NCBI GenBank assembly: GCA_015490755.1
Contig: WFXF01000009.1
Span: 1 to 34,938, forward strand
DNA length: 34,938 bases
From: Gammaproteobacteria bacterium
GTDB taxonomy: Bacteria; Pseudomonadota; Gammaproteobacteria; JAADGQ01
Reading direction: 5' to 3'
In this document: positions 1 through 9,947 of the stretch, piece by piece
Numbering within the stretch: the stretch's first letter is position 1
How the letters are laid out: every line of letters starts with the position of its first letter
Made by a program: the position numbers and the translations under genes
Notes under the pieces: model-generated
Told to the model about the DNA's origin: nothing
Seen by the model: only the letters and a program-made list of their open reading frames with translations
The model's database searches: none

Positions 1-1
1 A

Positions 2-1192
2 GTGTCTAAGGAAAAGTTTGAACGCACAAAGCCGCATGTAAACGTAGGTACGATTGGTCACGTAGATCACGGTAAAACGACGTTGACAGCGGCATTAACA
101 AAAGTATTGGCAGAGCAGCATGGTGGAGAGTTTAAAGCTTACGACCAGATAGATAATGCTCCGGAAGAGCGGGCGCGTGGAATCACGATTGCAACGGCTC
201 ACGTAGAGTATGAATCTGATAGTCGCCATTACGCTCACGTAGACTGTCCGGGTCATGCGGACTATGTGAAAAACATGATTACCGGCGCAGCGCAGATGGA
301 CGGAGCGATTCTGGTCTGTTCGGCAGCAGATGGTCCAATGCCACAGACACGTGAACATATATTGTTATCACGTCAGGTTGGTGTTCCGTATATCGTTGTA
401 TTTCTGAATAAAGCCGACATGGTCGATGATGAAGAGCTGCTTGAGTTGGTTGAAATGGAAGTGCGAGAGCTTCTGGACAGTTATGATTTTCCAGGAGATG
501 ACACCCCGGTTATTATCGGCTCAGCGCTGAAAGCGATTGAAGGTGACACAAGTGATATCGGTATTCCAGCCATACTGAAACTGGTTGAAGCGATGGATAG
601 CTACTTTCCGGAGCCCGAACGTGCTATAGACGGTGATTTTCTGATGCCGGTGGAAGATGTATTCTCAATATCGGGTCGTGGAACAGTTGTTACGGGTCGA
701 GTTGAACGTGGCGTTGTGAAAGTGGGTGAAGAGATCGAGATTGTTGGGATCAAAGATACAGTTAAAACGACTTGCACAGGTGTAGAGATGTTCCGCAAGC
801 TGCTTGATGAAGGTCGGGCAGGTGATAATGTAGGTGTATTGCTGCGCGGAACCAAGCGAGAAGATGTTGAGCGTGGTCAAGTGTTGGCCAAGCCGGGTTC
901 AATTACACCACATACAAAGTTTGAAGCGGAAGTGTATGTGCTGTCGAAAGATGAAGGGGGTCGTCATACTCCATTTTTTAATGGCTATCGTCCACAGTTT
1001 TACTTTCGCACAACGGATGTGACGGGGTCGTGTGATTTACCGGAAGGTGTAGAAATGGTCATGCCGGGTGATAATGTACAGATGGTAGTGAGTCTGATTG
1101 CTCCGATTGCGATGGAAGAAGGGTTGCGATTTGCAATACGTGAAGGTGGACGTACCGTAGGTGCGGGTGTTGTTGCGAAAATTATTGAGTAA
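2..1192 (+). CDS. tuf: Elongation factor Tu
   Basis: EF-Tu is the GTPase that delivers aminoacyl-tRNA to the ribosomal A site in the cytoplasm. The 396-residue protein is full length. The G1 loop GHVDHGKT lies at residues 19-26, the G3 motif DCPGH at 81-85 (H85 is the catalytic His) and the G4 motif NKAD at 136-139, followed by the two beta-barrel domains. The start is GTG at base 2, so the coding region is complete but its ribosome binding site and promoter lie outside the window. It stands directly before rpsJ (5-base gap), the usual fusA-tuf-rpsJ arrangement. A second tuf copy elsewhere is common in this group but cannot be seen here. Confidence 0.98.
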   Translation: MSKEKFERTKPHVNVGTIGHVDHGKTTLTAALTKVLAEQHGGEFKAYDQIDNAPEERARGITIATAHVEYESDSRHYAHVDCPGHADYVKNMITGAAQMDGAILVCSAADGPMPQTREHILLSRQVGVPYIVVFLNKADMVDDEELLELVEMEVRELLDSYDFPGDDTPVIIGSALKAIEGDTSDIGIPAILKLVEAMDSYFPEPERAIDGDFLMPVEDVFSISGRGTVVTGRVERGVVKVGEEIEIVGIKDTVKTTCTGVEMFRKLLDEGRAGDNVGVLLRGTKREDVERGQVLAKPGSITPHTKFEAEVYVLSKDEGGRHTPFFNGYRPQFYFRTTDVTGSCDLPEGVEMVMPGDNVQMVVSLIAPIAMEEGLRFAIREGGRTVGAGVVAKIIE

Positions 1193-1197
1193 TAGAA

Positions 1198-1509
1198 ATG
1201 ACAAACCAAAAAATTAGAATTAGCCTGAGTGCTTTTGACCATCGGTTGATCGATTTTTCTGCGGCAGAAATAGCAGAGACGGCTAAGCGAACTGGTGCGC
1301 GTGTTGTAGGTCCCATTCCCTTGCCGACTCGCAAGGAGAAATTTACAATTTTGATTTCGCCTCATGTCAATAAAGATGCGCGTGATCAGTATGAAATTAG
1401 AACTCATAAGCGTTTGATTGATATTGTTGAACCGACAGAAAAAACAGTTGATGCGCTGATGCGTCTTGATCTGGCTGCAGGTGTTGACGTTCGTATTAAG
1501 CTCAATTAG
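1198..1509 (+). CDS. rpsJ: 30S ribosomal protein S10
   Basis: S10 (NusE) is a protein of the 30S head that also takes part in transcription antitermination with NusB. The 103-residue length equals that of E. coli S10. The sequence has the family features: the [15 protein letters not shown] start and the [23 protein letters not shown] region. As first gene of the S10 block it would normally sit behind the L4-controlled leader, but here tuf is only 5 bases upstream, so co-transcription with tuf is likely. S10 tends to be conserved even when operon leaders are not. Confidence 0.98.
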   Translation: MTNQKIRISLSAFDHRLIDFSAAEIAETAKRTGARVVGPIPLPTRKEKFTILISPHVNKDARDQYEIRTHKRLIDIVEPTEKTVDALMRLDLAAGVDVRIKLN

Positions 1510-1555
1510 TTGACTGTTTAAAGACAGTTGAAATTGTTAGTAGAGGATTAGGTCG

Positions 1556-2200
1556 ATGGCGATCGGATTGGTAGGGCGAAAGCTCGGAATGACTCGAATT
1601 TTTACTGAGAATGGTGCCTCTGTTCCAGTGACTGTGGTAAGTGTTGAGTCAAATCGCATAACACAAGTTAAAACATTGGGGAGTGATGGTTATAGTGCCT
1701 TGCAAGTGACAACAGGGGAGCGCCGTGCTTCACGAGTTACAAAGCCAATGGCGGGTCACTATTCAAAAGCTGGTGTTGCTGCAGGTCGTGGTCTATGGGA
1801 GTTTCGCATAGATGAGTCTGAGGCTTCGGCTTTTGAAGTGGGAGGCTCTCTGGATGCGACACTGTTTGAGGCTGGTCAAAAAATTGATGTGATTGGCACA
1901 ACGATCGGTAAAGGTTTTGCAGGAACGATAAAACGCCATAACTTTTCTATGGGAGATGCAACTCACGGTAACTCATTGTCGCATCGAGCACCGGGTTCCA
2001 TTGGTCAATGCCAAACACCTGGGCGAGTTTTTAAAGGCAAGAAAATGTCAGGCCATATGGGCGATGTTAGACGTACGGTTCAAAATCTTGAAATTGTTAA
2101 GGTTGATTTGGAACGGAACTTTATTTTAGTTAAAGGCGCTGTTCCTGGAGCTAAAAATGGTGATGTCATTATTCAACCTGCAGTTAAAGCTAAGAAATAG
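1556..2200 (+). CDS. rplC: 50S ribosomal protein L3
   Basis: L3 is an early-assembling 50S protein whose long loop reaches the peptidyl-transferase centre. It is 214 residues against 209 in E. coli. The start [14 protein letters not shown] and the loop [18 protein letters not shown] are family signatures; the second Gln of GQCQ is the residue that PrmB methylates in E. coli. A ribosome binding site (AGAGGA) precedes the ATG. Gene order rpsJ-rplC-rplD is standard. Confidence 0.98.
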   Translation: MAIGLVGRKLGMTRIFTENGASVPVTVVSVESNRITQVKTLGSDGYSALQVTTGERRASRVTKPMAGHYSKAGVAAGRGLWEFRIDESEASAFEVGGSLDATLFEAGQKIDVIGTTIGKGFAGTIKRHNFSMGDATHGNSLSHRAPGSIGQCQTPGRVFKGKKMSGHMGDVRRTVQNLEIVKVDLERNFILVKGAVPGAKNGDVIIQPAVKAKK

Positions 2201-2212
2201 TAGGAGTTATCT

Positions 2213-2833
2213 GTGGAATTAACAGTTCATAGTTTTGGTGGTGGCGTAAAAAGTGAAGCGTTGACTGTGTCGGACATAGTTTTTAATAGTAGCTTTAATG
2301 AACCATTGGTGCATCAGGTAGTTACTGCGTACTTGGCGACCGCTCGAAGCGGTACCGCGGCTCAAAAAACACGTTCACAGGTCAGCGGGGGAGGGGCTAA
2401 ACCATTTCGTCAAAAAGGAACAGGTCGTGCGCGGGCTGGAACAATTCGTAGTCCATTATGGCGTTCAGGCGGAGTGACGTTTGCTGCTGTTCCTCGCAAT
2501 TATAGTCAGAAAGTAAACCGTAAAATGTATGTTCGTGCATTTCGTTCGATTTTTTCTGAATTGGTTCGCCAAGACCGATTGCGGGTTGTTGAAGATTTTT
2601 CAATTGAAGCACCTAAAACCAAAATTTTAATTGAAAAATTAAAAGGTATGGAGTTGGGTAAGGTATTGTTGGTTCAGGATGTTCCAAACGTAGACCTTGA
2701 GCTGGCATCCAGAAATATACCTCATGTTTTGGTTTCTAGTGTTAAGTCGCTTTCGCCTGTAACGCTGATTGGTTTTGATCATGTCCTTGTGTCAAGCAGT
2801 GCGTTGAAGATCGTAGAGGAAAAGTTTTCATGA
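2213..2833 (+). CDS. rplD: 50S ribosomal protein L4
   Basis: L4 binds 23S rRNA and lines the exit tunnel; in E. coli it also represses its own S10 operon. The 206-residue protein has the tunnel-loop region [19 protein letters not shown], typical of L4. It starts with GTG at 2213, preceded by a TAGGAG ribosome binding site. The last four bases overlap rplW (ATGA), implying translational coupling. I did not see an obvious L4-binding leader before rpsJ, because tuf lies immediately upstream. Confidence 0.97.
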   Translation: MELTVHSFGGGVKSEALTVSDIVFNSSFNEPLVHQVVTAYLATARSGTAAQKTRSQVSGGGAKPFRQKGTGRARAGTIRSPLWRSGGVTFAAVPRNYSQKVNRKMYVRAFRSIFSELVRQDRLRVVEDFSIEAPKTKILIEKLKGMELGKVLLVQDVPNVDLELASRNIPHVLVSSVKSLSPVTLIGFDHVLVSSSALKIVEEKFS

Positions 2834-3123
2834 ACAAAGAGCGTTTGTTAAGTATTGTTTTAGCCCCGGTTGTTTCTGAAAAAAGTACAGTTTGCGCAGA
2901 GTTAAGTAACCGTTTTGTCTTTAAAGTAGCTAAAGATGCAACAAAACCAGAAATAAAAAAAGCTATAAGTTTATTGTTTGATGTTGATGTTGAGTCAGTA
3001 TCAACAAGCAATGTAAAAGGTAAGCGTAAGCGTTTCGGTGCAATTCAAGGTCGTCGCGCAAACTGGAAAAAAGCTTTTGTTAAGCTTAAGTCAGGTCAGG
3101 ATATAGATTTTTCTTTAACGTAA
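2830..3123 (+). CDS. rplW: 50S ribosomal protein L23
   Basis: L23 sits at the tunnel exit and is the docking site for trigger factor and SRP. The protein has 97 residues (100 in E. coli), with the opening [17 protein letters not shown] and the extended loop [26 protein letters not shown] expected of L23. Its ATG overlaps the rplD stop by four bases, so translation is probably coupled. Confidence 0.97.
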   Translation: MNKERLLSIVLAPVVSEKSTVCAELSNRFVFKVAKDATKPEIKKAISLLFDVDVESVSTSNVKGKRKRFGAIQGRRANWKKAFVKLKSGQDIDFSLT

Positions 3124-3176
3124 GAGTTGCTTTATATCTGCTTAGTAGTTGAATTTGAAATTTACGGAATTTTAAA

Positions 3177-4004
3177 ATGGCGTTAGTCAAAGTAAAACCA
3201 ACATCTGCAGGACGTCGCTTTGTTGTTAAAGTGGTTAACCCTGATCTCCATAAAGGAGCTCCGCATGCGCCACTTTTAGAAAAGCTTTCTAAAAGTGGCG
3301 GGCGTAACAACATGGGGCGCATTACTGTTCGTCATCGTGGTGGGGGCCATAAGCGTCACTATCGTATTATTGACTTTAAAAGAACTAAAGATGGTGTTCC
3401 TGCTCAAGTAGAGCGAATTGAATATGATCCTAATCGTACAGCAAATATTGCTTTGCTCTTGTATGTTGATGGTGAAAGGCGTTATATTGTCGCGCCTGAT
3501 AAGTTGAAAGTAGGTGATGAGGTGATTTCTGGTCCGGAATCACCTATTAAAATAGGGAATTGTCTACCTTTGCGCAATATTCCATTAGGTACAGTGATTC
3601 ACTGTATTGAAATGAAGGTAGGTAAAGGTGCACAGATCGTAAGAAGTGCTGGAACATCAGCTCAGTTAGTTGCTAAAGAGGGTGTTCACGCCACTCTGAG
3701 GCTACGCTCTGGTGAAATGCGTAAAATGCGCATTGAATGTCGCGCTGTGATTGGTAGCGTAAGTAATGCCGAGCATAGTTTGCGTTCCTATGGCAAGGCA
3801 GGAGCTAAACGTTGGAAAGGTATACGTCCAACAGTTAGAGGTGTTGTTATGAATCCGGTAGATCACCCTCATGGTGGTGGTGAAGGACGTACATCCGGTG
3901 GCCGTCATCCAGTGACTCCATGGGGTGTTCCAACAAAGGGTTATAAAACACGGAAAAATAAACGTACGGATAATTTGATTGTATCGCGTCGTAAAAAACG
4001 TTAA
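3177..4004 (+). CDS. rplB: 50S ribosomal protein L2
   Basis: L2 is a core 50S protein needed for subunit association and peptidyl-transferase activity. It has 275 residues (273 in E. coli). Typical blocks are [19 protein letters not shown] and, near the C terminus, the highly conserved [14 protein letters not shown] with its functional His. The ATG at 3177 follows a 53-base gap after rplW and has only a poor ribosome binding site. Unusually, the codons for residues about 31-42 form a perfect 15-bp inverted repeat in the mRNA (listed separately). Confidence 0.98.
   Translation: MALVKVKPTSAGRRFVVKVVNPDLHKGAPHAPLLEKLSKSGGRNNMGRITVRHRGGGHKRHYRIIDFKRTKDGVPAQVERIEYDPNRTANIALLLYVDGERRYIVAPDKLKVGDEVISGPESPIKIGNCLPLRNIPLGTVIHCIEMKVGKGAQIVRSAGTSAQLVAKEGVHATLRLRSGEMRKMRIECRAVIGSVSNAEHSLRSYGKAGAKRWKGIRPTVRGVVMNPVDHPHGGGEGRTSGGRHPVTPWGVPTKGYKTRKNKRTDNLIVSRRKKR
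3268..3300 (+). repeat. Perfect 15-bp inverted repeat inside rplB
   Basis: The left arm 3268-3282 (CGCCACTTTTAGAAA) and the right arm 3286-3300 (TTTCTAAAAGTGGCG) are exact reverse complements separated by AGC. It lies in frame within rplB, in codons for a conserved [11 protein letters not shown] stretch, so the protein is normal and the pairing comes from codon choice. The hairpin would form about 90 bases after the start codon. No T tract follows, so it is not a standard terminator. Confidence 0.85.
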
Positions 4005-4031
4005 ATAAAAAGTTAATAGAGGAACTTGTAG

Positions 4032-4307
4032 GTGCCACGTTCAATTAAAAAAGGCCCTTTTGTCGACCTTCATCTGGCAAAGAAGGTAGATGCGGCCATT
4101 ACAGAAAATAACAAACGCCCCATTAAAACATGGTCCAGGCGTTCGATGGTTACACCAGAGATGTTGAGTTTAACTATTGCTGTACATAATGGCCGTCAAC
4201 ATGTTCCGGTATTGATTACTGAAAATATGGTTGGGCATAAGTTGGGTGAGTTTGCAGCAACTCGTACGTATCGTGGCCATGTTGCTGATAAAAAAGCCAA
4301 GAGATAA
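4032..4307 (+). CDS. rpsS: 30S ribosomal protein S19
   Basis: S19 lies in the 30S head, contacts S13 and the A-site tRNA region. The 91-residue protein (92 in E. coli) starts [14 protein letters not shown] and ends with the family block [16 protein letters not shown]. The start is GTG at 4032, preceded by AGAGGA at a longish spacing. The gene sits in its standard place between rplB and rplV. Confidence 0.97.
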   Translation: MPRSIKKGPFVDLHLAKKVDAAITENNKRPIKTWSRRSMVTPEMLSLTIAVHNGRQHVPVLITENMVGHKLGEFAATRTYRGHVADKKAKR

Positions 4308-4320
4308 CGGAGCAATTTAG

Positions 4321-4653
4321 ATGCAAACAATAGCAAAATTGAGAAATGCTCATATCTCTGCGCAGAAAGTGCGTTTGGTTGCTGATATGATCCGCGGAGT
4401 TCCTGTTGATCGTGCCATTAATACGTTAAGTTTTAGCACTAAAAAAGCAGCAGCTATTATGAAAAAGGTTCTGGAGTCGGCAATCGCAAATGCTGAGCAT
4501 AATGATGGCGCTGATATTGATGAGCTGAAAGTGTCTCGAGTGTTTGTAGATGAAGCGACAACTCATAAAAGAATGCGTGCACGAGCTAAAGGTCGTGCTA
4601 ATCGTATTCTTAAAAGAACGAGCCACATTACTGTCGAAGTTTCAGATAAATAA
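4321..4653 (+). CDS. rplV: 50S ribosomal protein L22
   Basis: L22 spans the 50S subunit and its beta-hairpin narrows the exit tunnel. At 110 residues it equals E. coli L22. The hairpin region [19 protein letters not shown] near the C terminus is intact; changes here give macrolide resistance in other bacteria, and none of the classic deletions is visible. A GGAG ribosome binding site precedes the ATG. Confidence 0.97.
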   Translation: MQTIAKLRNAHISAQKVRLVADMIRGVPVDRAINTLSFSTKKAAAIMKKVLESAIANAEHNDGADIDELKVSRVFVDEATTHKRMRARAKGRANRILKRTSHITVEVSDK

Positions 4654-4664
4654 GGCGAAATATT

Positions 4665-5348
4665 ATGGGACAAAAAGTACACCCCATTGGAATGCGACTC
4701 GGTATCGTCAAAGAATGGACATCAACTTGGTATGCGGATTCAAAAAGTTATGCAGATAATTTGCATAATGACTTGCAGGTGCGTGAATTTATTCGCTCCA
4801 AACTTAAGAGTGCATCTGTTAGTCGTATTCAGATTGAACGCCCTGCTAAAAATGCAAGGATTACGGTTCATACTGCCCGGCCAGGTATTGTAATTGGGAA
4901 AAAGGGTGAAGATATTGAGTCTTTGCGTAAAGCCGTAAGTAAAATTATGGGAATTCCGGTTCATATTAATATCGAAGAAATTAGAAAGCCAGAACTGGAT
5001 GCGTATTTGGTTGCTGAAGGAGTTGCTCAGCAACTGGAAAAACGGATCATGTTTCGTCGTGCGATGAAGCGCGCAGTTGCGAACACAATGCGTTTTGGGG
5101 CCAAGGGCATTCGTATTAACGTTGCTGGGCGTTTGAATGGTGCAGAAATAGCTCGTACTGAATGGTATAGAGAGGGTAGAGTGCCTTTGCATACTTTGCG
5201 TGCAGACATTGATTACGGTACAGCAGAAGCGCATACCACTTATGGAATTATTGGTGTGAAAGTCTGGATTTTTAAAGGTGAAGTCTTTGGTCGCCCTGAG
5301 ATTGAGCCACGAAAAGAAACCAAATCTAAGCACACAGCAAAAAAGTAA
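4665..5348 (+). CDS. rpsC: 30S ribosomal protein S3
   Basis: S3 helps form the mRNA entry channel and helicase of the 30S subunit. The 227-residue protein (233 in E. coli) starts [13 protein letters not shown]. It has a KH-type RNA-binding domain with the GxxG loop in [14 protein letters not shown] (about residue 76 onward) and the C-terminal block [22 protein letters not shown]. The lysine-rich tail [11 protein letters not shown] is slightly shorter than in E. coli. Confidence 0.98.
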   Translation: MGQKVHPIGMRLGIVKEWTSTWYADSKSYADNLHNDLQVREFIRSKLKSASVSRIQIERPAKNARITVHTARPGIVIGKKGEDIESLRKAVSKIMGIPVHINIEEIRKPELDAYLVAEGVAQQLEKRIMFRRAMKRAVANTMRFGAKGIRINVAGRLNGAEIARTEWYREGRVPLHTLRADIDYGTAEAHTTYGIIGVKVWIFKGEVFGRPEIEPRKETKSKHTAKK

Positions 5349-5363
5349 GAGAGTTGAGCCGCA

Positions 5364-5777
5364 ATGTTGCAACCAAAAAGAACTAAATTTCGTAAACAAC
5401 ACAAGGGTCGAAACCGTGGTTTGGCTACGACTGGCAATAAGGTCAGTTTTGGTGAATTCGGTTTAAAGGCCACAACGCGTGGAAGAGTGACCGCGCGTCA
5501 AATAGAAGCAGCTCGAAGAGCGATGACACGCCATATTAAGCGTGGTGGAAATATCTGGATTCGTATATTTCCAGATAAGCCTATTTCTAATAAGCCGTTG
5601 GAAGTTCGAATGGGTAAGGGTAAAGGTAATGTAGAGTATTGGGTCGCGCAAATTAAGCCTGGTGCTGTAATGTATGAAATGGAAGGGGTTTCTGAAGATA
5701 TTGCTCGTGAAGCATTTAAGCTTGCGGCAGCAAAATTACCCGTAAAAACAACTTTTGTAACTCGGATGGTGATGTGA
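5364..5777 (+). CDS. rplP: 50S ribosomal protein L16
   Basis: L16 organises the A-site region of the 50S subunit. It has 137 residues (136 in E. coli), beginning [19 protein letters not shown] and containing the conserved [18 protein letters not shown] and [12 protein letters not shown] stretches. The arginine hydroxylated by YcfD in E. coli lies in a region that is also conserved here. It is followed immediately by rpmC. Confidence 0.97.
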   Translation: MLQPKRTKFRKQHKGRNRGLATTGNKVSFGEFGLKATTRGRVTARQIEAARRAMTRHIKRGGNIWIRIFPDKPISNKPLEVRMGKGKGNVEYWVAQIKPGAVMYEMEGVSEDIAREAFKLAAAKLPVKTTFVTRMVM

Positions 5778-5779
5778 TC

Positions 5780-5977
5780 ATGCAAGCAAGCGAGTTGAGA
5801 AATAAAACTGTAAGTGAACTGAATGATGAGCTTTTGGCTTTACGAAAGGAACAATTTAACTTAAGAATGCAAAAAGCAACTGGTCAAATGAACAAAAATC
5901 ATTTGATTAAGAATGTGCGTCGAAATATTGCTCGTGCAAAAACAGTTTTAAAACAGAAAGTGAGTGAGTCGGCATGA
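5780..5977 (+). CDS. rpmC: 50S ribosomal protein L29
   Basis: L29 is a small helical protein at the tunnel exit beside L23. I place the start at ATG 5780, giving 65 residues that begin [18 protein letters not shown] and align with the L29 family start. An in-frame GTG lies at 5774, overlapping the rplP stop, but would only add two residues. The helical [16 protein letters not shown] and NIARAKTVL blocks are typical. The stop overlaps the rpsQ start by four bases (ATGA). Confidence 0.95.
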   Translation: MQASELRNKTVSELNDELLALRKEQFNLRMQKATGQMNKNHLIKNVRRNIARAKTVLKQKVSESA

Positions 5978-6237
5978 GTGAAAATAGCAAAATATCTCGT
6001 ACTCTAGTTGGGCGGGTTGTCAGTGATAAAATGGATAAGACTGTTACGATTCTTTTAGAGCGTAAGCTACCTCATCCAATTTACAAAAAATACATTCGTC
6101 GTTCGACTAAATTGCATGCTCATGATGAAAGAAATGAATGTAAAGTTGGTGATTTGGTTTCAATTGTTCAGTGTCGCCCGTTATCGAAATCTAAAAGTTG
6201 GCGCTTAAATGAGATTGTTAAGCAGGCAGCAGATTAG
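5974..6237 (+). CDS. rpsQ: 30S ribosomal protein S17
   Basis: S17 is a primary 16S rRNA-binding protein with an OB fold. It has 87 residues (84 in E. coli) with the blocks [21 protein letters not shown] and [14 protein letters not shown]. It overlaps rpmC by four bases and closes the S10 block; a 48-base gap separates it from rplN, the first spc gene. Confidence 0.97.
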   Translation: MSENSKISRTLVGRVVSDKMDKTVTILLERKLPHPIYKKYIRRSTKLHAHDERNECKVGDLVSIVQCRPLSKSKSWRLNEIVKQAAD

Positions 6238-6285
6238 ATAGTAATTAGTAATAAATAAAGAATTAAATCTGGAGTATAAAGTGCC

Positions 6286-6654
6286 ATGATACAGATGCAA
6301 TCAATGTTGGACGTTGCTGATAATAGTGGGGCGCGCCGGCTTATGTGTATTAAAGTGCTTGGCGGGTCGCATCGGCGGTATGCCAAGGTTGGTGATATTA
6401 TCAAGGTCAGTATAAAAGAAGCGATGCCTCGCGGCAAAGTTAAAAAAGGTGATGTTTATAGTGCTGTCGTTGTACGCACTAGAAAAGGTGTTAGGCGCTC
6501 TGATGGTTCACTGATTCGTTTTGATGGAAATGCTGCAGTATTGCTGAATAGTCAAAAACAGATGATTGGAACACGTATCTTTGGCCCTGTAACGCGTGAG
6601 TTGCGTGGCGAAAGTTTTATGAAAATTATTTCATTGGCTCCTGAAGTTCTTTGA
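6286..6654 (+). CDS. rplN: 50S ribosomal protein L14
   Basis: L14 lies at the subunit interface and is the target of the silencing factor RsfS. The 122-residue protein begins [18 protein letters not shown] and contains the nearly invariant [18 protein letters not shown]. It opens the spc block. A CTGGAG ribosome binding site lies about 10 bases before the ATG. No clear promoter was found in the short gap after rpsQ, so readthrough from upstream is likely. Confidence 0.98.
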   Translation: MIQMQSMLDVADNSGARRLMCIKVLGGSHRRYAKVGDIIKVSIKEAMPRGKVKKGDVYSAVVVRTRKGVRRSDGSLIRFDGNAAVLLNSQKQMIGTRIFGPVTRELRGESFMKIISLAPEVL

Positions 6655-6676
6655 GTTCTGTTAGGTATTATTAGTA

Positions 6677-6994
6677 ATGCGCAAAATTAAGAAAAATGAT
6701 GATGTAATTGTCCTTGTGGGCAAGGATAAAGGTCAGCGGGGTACGGTAGTTAGTGTCGCATCAGATGGTCGAGCAATTGTGGAAGGAGTTAATATGGCAA
6801 AACGCCATACAAAGCCTAACCCTAATGCGGAGCAGCCGGGTGGTATTGTTCATAAAGAGATGCCTATTCAGCTTTCTAATATTGCATTAGTTAATCCTGA
6901 AACAAATAAAGCTGATCGAGTTGGTTTTAAAGTACTGGAAGATGGTCGTAAAGTTCGTTACTTTAAATCTAACGGCGAAGTCGTTGACGTTTAA
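6677..6994 (+). CDS. rplX: 50S ribosomal protein L24
   Basis: L24 is an assembly initiator of the 50S subunit with a KOW domain. It has 105 residues (104 in E. coli). The KOW motif [18 protein letters not shown] lies at about residues 8-25, followed by [14 protein letters not shown] and [17 protein letters not shown]. It lies between rplN and rplE as usual. Confidence 0.97.
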   Translation: MRKIKKNDDVIVLVGKDKGQRGTVVSVASDGRAIVEGVNMAKRHTKPNPNAEQPGGIVHKEMPIQLSNIALVNPETNKADRVGFKVLEDGRKVRYFKSNGEVVDV

Positions 6995-7008
6995 TCGCAG
7001 GTAGCATG

Positions 7009-7548
7009 ATGGCAAGATTAAAAGATTATTATGTAAAAACGGTTGTTCCAAAGCTTATGGAACAATTCAAATATAAGAATGTTATGGAAGTCCCGAAAAT
7101 AACCAAAATTACACTGAATATGGGTGTGGGTGAGGCGGTCGGTGACAAAAAGGCAATTATTGGTGCCGTTGATGATATGACTAAAATATCTGGGCAAAAG
7201 CCTGTTATTTGTAAGTCTAGAAAGTCTGTTGCTAGCTTTAAAATACGTGACGGTATGCCTATCGGTTGTAAAGTTACGTTGCGCCGTGATCGTATGTATG
7301 AGTTTATTGATCGCCTGGTTAATATCTCTATTCCTAGAATTCGTGACTTTCGTGGTTTGAATGCCAGATCGTTTGACGGTAGAGGAAATTACAGCATGGG
7401 GGTACGCGAGCAAATCATGTTTCCAGAGATTGATTACGATAAAATTGATACTTTGCGAGGCATGGATATTTGTATTACAACATCAGCCAAAAATGATAAA
7501 GAGGGGAGGGCATTGCTTGAAGCTTTTAACTTCCCATTGAAAAAATAG
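7009..7548 (+). CDS. rplE: 50S ribosomal protein L5
   Basis: L5 binds 5S rRNA in the central protuberance. Two adjacent ATG codons occur at 7006 and 7009; the second is chosen because it gives 179 residues (the E. coli length), starts [19 protein letters not shown] and lies 7 bases from the AGG of its ribosome binding site. Family blocks [30 protein letters not shown] and [10 protein letters not shown] are present. Confidence 0.97.
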   Translation: MARLKDYYVKTVVPKLMEQFKYKNVMEVPKITKITLNMGVGEAVGDKKAIIGAVDDMTKISGQKPVICKSRKSVASFKIRDGMPIGCKVTLRRDRMYEFIDRLVNISIPRIRDFRGLNARSFDGRGNYSMGVREQIMFPEIDYDKIDTLRGMDICITTSAKNDKEGRALLEAFNFPLKK

Positions 7549-7558
7549 GGGTTAGATT

Positions 7559-7864
7559 ATGGCTAAGCTTTCAATGGTTAATCGAGAGATTAAACGAAGT
7601 AAAACAGTTGAAAAATTTGCAGCTAAACGTGCTGAATTAAAATCGCGTATGTTTGATGAATCTTTGAGTGAAGATGAACGTGCACATGCGTATCGCAAAT
7701 TCCACTCTTTGCCACGTGATTCAAGTCCGGTGCGTATGCGCAATCGCTGTCGAGTCAGTGGTAGGCCGCATGGGTTTTATCGTAAGTTTGGTTTGGCACG
7801 AAATAAACTTCGTGAAGCTGCAATGCGTGGTGATGTTCCGGGGCTTGTTAAAAGTAGCTGGTAA
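7559..7864 (+). CDS. rpsN: 30S ribosomal protein S14, zinc-free type
   Basis: S14 is a 30S head protein. This is the long, zinc-independent (C-minus) form: 101 residues and no CxxC pairs in the C-terminal half, which reads [22 protein letters not shown]. The E. coli protein has the same length. The operon's L36 (rpmJ) is by contrast of the zinc-binding type, so the two proteins differ in zinc need. Confidence 0.97.
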   Translation: MAKLSMVNREIKRSKTVEKFAAKRAELKSRMFDESLSEDERAHAYRKFHSLPRDSSPVRMRNRCRVSGRPHGFYRKFGLARNKLREAAMRGDVPGLVKSSW

Positions 7865-7894
7865 GAATTGCCAAATAATAATTAATGATTATTG

Positions 7895-7915
7895 TAACTC
7901 TAAAATAGAGAGTTA
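7895..7915 (+). other. Small stem-loop before rpsH
   Basis: The 74-base gap between rpsN and rpsH holds a perfect 7-bp stem, TAACTCT (7895-7901) and AGAGTTA (7909-7915), with a 7-base loop. It is AT-rich and has no T tract behind it, so it is unlikely to terminate transcription. It may only affect mRNA processing or the start of rpsH translation. Its role is not shown by the sequence. Confidence 0.4.
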
Positions 7916-7938
7916 GAGATAAAGTAGGGTTTATTGAA

Positions 7939-8331
7939 ATGACTATGACCGATCCAATCGCGGACATGCTTACGCGTATTCGCAATGCGCATATGGCTCA
8001 AAAAGCGGAGGCCAGCATGCCATCTTCAAAAATAAAGAAAGCGATTGCCAAGGTGCTTGTCGAGGAAGGTTATATTGAAAGCTTCAGTGTAACTGAAGAG
8101 ACAAAGCCAACGTTGAAGCTGACCTTGAAATACTATGAAGGCAAACCGGTTATAGCGAGTATTGATCGTGTTAGTAAACCAGGTTTGCGGATTTACAAAG
8201 GTAAAAATGAAATACCTAAAGTAATGTCTGGTTTAGGAATTGCTGTTGTCTCGACCTCTGGTGGGGTTATGACAGATAAAGCCGCTCGTGCTGCCGGTCT
8301 CGGCGGTGAAGTTTTGTGTTATGTTTCATAA
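7939..8331 (+). CDS. rpsH: 30S ribosomal protein S8
   Basis: S8 is a primary binder of the 16S central domain; in E. coli it also represses the spc operon by binding the rplE leader. The length of 130 residues equals E. coli. It begins [17 protein letters not shown] and carries the C-terminal [25 protein letters not shown], the rRNA-binding part. I could not establish an S8-binding mimic upstream of rplE. Confidence 0.98.
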   Translation: MTMTDPIADMLTRIRNAHMAQKAEASMPSSKIKKAIAKVLVEEGYIESFSVTEETKPTLKLTLKYYEGKPVIASIDRVSKPGLRIYKGKNEIPKVMSGLGIAVVSTSGGVMTDKAARAAGLGGEVLCYVS

Positions 8332-8345
8332 CAGGTAAAAACAAG

Positions 8346-8876
8346 ATGTCCAGAATTGCAAAAAGCCCAGTTAACATCCCAGCCGGTGTTCAAGTGGCAC
8401 TAAAAGATTATAAAGTGACTGTTAAAGGCCCTAAAGGTGAGTTGGCTTTTAATATTCATCACTCTGTAGATGTTCTGCGGGACGGGGATATGTTAAAGAT
8501 TGCTCCCAAAAAACCTTCGTCAGGTTTAGCTATAGTTGCTACAACTCGCTCTTTGTTGAATAACATGGTTGTAGGGGTGTCAGTTGGATTTGAGAAAAAG
8601 CTGGAGCTGGTTGGTGTTGGTTATCGTGCGCAAGCTAAAGGGAAGCAATTAAGTTTATCCTTAGGTTTTTCTCATCCGGTTGAATACATAATTCCAGATG
8701 GAATTGATGTTGAAACGCCAAGCCAGACTGAAATCCTGGTTAAAGGTTCAGATAAGCAGAGAGTTGGGCAGGTCGCAGCAGATATAAGAAGTTATAGGCC
8801 ACCTGAGCCATATAAGGGAAAAGGGGTTCGTTATTCAGACGAAACCATTATTAGAAAAGAAGCCAAGAAAAAATAA
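8346..8876 (+). CDS. rplF: 50S ribosomal protein L6
   Basis: L6 binds domain VI of 23S rRNA near the factor-binding site. The start is ATG 8346 (MSRIAKSPVNIPAGVQV), giving 176 residues as against 177 in E. coli; the open frame runs further upstream but overlaps rpsH. Typical blocks are LVGVGYRAQAKGKQLSLSLGFSHPV and RPPEPYKGKGVRYSDE. Confidence 0.97.
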   Translation: MSRIAKSPVNIPAGVQVALKDYKVTVKGPKGELAFNIHHSVDVLRDGDMLKIAPKKPSSGLAIVATTRSLLNNMVVGVSVGFEKKLELVGVGYRAQAKGKQLSLSLGFSHPVEYIIPDGIDVETPSQTEILVKGSDKQRVGQVAADIRSYRPPEPYKGKGVRYSDETIIRKEAKKK

Positions 8877-8885
8877 GGGTTTGTA

Positions 8886-9239
8886 GTGAATAAGAAAACT
8901 TCTCGTATACGTCGGTCTCGCCGAGGGCGTGCAAAAATAAAAGCGCTTGGCATGCACCGGTTATGTGTAAATCGTACGCCTCGCCATATATATGCCCAAA
9001 TTATTGCGCCTTCTGGTTCTGATGTGTTGGTATCTGCATCAAGCCTTGAAAAAGATGTGAAAAAAAGCATCTCAAGTGGCGGTAATGTTGATGCTGCTGC
9101 ATTGATTGGTAAGGTTATTGCTGAGCGTGCAAAATTAGCCGGGATAGAACGTGTTGCGTTTGATCGCTCTGGCTATAGATATCATGGTCGTGTTCAAGCG
9201 CTGGCAGAATCTGCACGTGAACATGGTTTGAAAATTTAA
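8886..9239 (+). CDS. rplR: 50S ribosomal protein L18
   Basis: L18 brings 5S rRNA to the 50S subunit together with L5 and L25. It has 117 residues, the E. coli length. The start is GTG at 8886, just after an AGGG ribosome binding site. The basic N terminus [16 protein letters not shown] and the C-terminal [21 protein letters not shown] are typical. Confidence 0.97.
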   Translation: MNKKTSRIRRSRRGRAKIKALGMHRLCVNRTPRHIYAQIIAPSGSDVLVSASSLEKDVKKSISSGGNVDAAALIGKVIAERAKLAGIERVAFDRSGYRYHGRVQALAESAREHGLKI

Positions 9240-9252
9240 AGGGCATTAAGTA

Positions 9253-9756
9253 ATGGCGAATGTGAATTCTCAAGTATCCGATGGGCTGGTAGAAAAGCTG
9301 GTTAATATCAGGCGAGTGGCTAAAGTTGTTAAAGGTGGTCGACAGTTCGGTTTTTCTGCGTTGACAGTGGTTGGCGATGGTGAAGGCAGAGTCGGCATTG
9401 GGCGAGGTAAAGCCAGGGAGGTTCCTGCTGCGATTCAAAAGGCTATGGAAGATGCTCGCCGTAATTTAAAGAGTATTAACCTTAAAGGGAGTACATTGCA
9501 ATATGCTATTACTTCGAACTATGGTGCAACAAAAGTTTTCATGCAGCCCGCTTCCGAAGGTACTGGAATCATTGCTGGTGGTGCAATGCGTGCAGTTTTT
9601 GAGGTGCTTGGTGTTAAAGATGTTCTAGCTAAAAGCATCGGCTCTACAAGTCAGATCAATGTCGTGCGCGCAACAATTCGTGGTTTGGAAGAGATGATGA
9701 ATGTTGAATCTGTAGCATTGAAACGTAATAAATCTATTGAAGATATTTTGGAGTAA
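9253..9756 (+). CDS. rpsE: 30S ribosomal protein S5
   Basis: S5 shapes the mRNA entry site and decoding fidelity. It has 167 residues, as in E. coli. The N-terminal double-stranded-RNA-binding fold contains [20 protein letters not shown]; this includes the loop where spectinomycin-resistance changes arise in E. coli, with no deletion seen. The C-terminal half has [22 protein letters not shown]. Confidence 0.98.
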   Translation: MANVNSQVSDGLVEKLVNIRRVAKVVKGGRQFGFSALTVVGDGEGRVGIGRGKAREVPAAIQKAMEDARRNLKSINLKGSTLQYAITSNYGATKVFMQPASEGTGIIAGGAMRAVFEVLGVKDVLAKSIGSTSQINVVRATIRGLEEMMNVESVALKRNKSIEDILE

Positions 9757-9761
9757 AGGTT

Positions 9762-9947
9762 ATGTCAAAGAATACACTCAGTATTACGCTGGTTCGTAGC
9801 TTGGCTAAACGATTACCTTCTCATAAGGCTTGCGCTAGAGGTTTAGGGATTCGTCGTATGCATCAAACAGTTGAAGTGGAAGATACTGCTTGTAATCGTG
9901 GAATGATAAATAAAATCTCCTATATGCTCAAAGTTGAGGGTAAATAA
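9762..9947 (+). CDS. rpmD: 50S ribosomal protein L30
   Basis: L30 is a small 50S protein, absent from some bacterial lineages but kept here. It has 61 residues (59 in E. coli). The block [26 protein letters not shown] matches the family. The stop codon and the rplO start overlap by one base (TAATG), which suggests coupled translation. Confidence 0.96.
   Translation: MSKNTLSITLVRSLAKRLPSHKACARGLGIRRMHQTVEVEDTACNRGMINKISYMLKVEGK

Noticed and set aside
4740-5402. A 220-codon open frame on the minus strand opposite rpsC
   Set aside because: It mirrors a highly conserved ribosomal gene, has no family features and no ribosome binding site; it is a by-product of codon composition.
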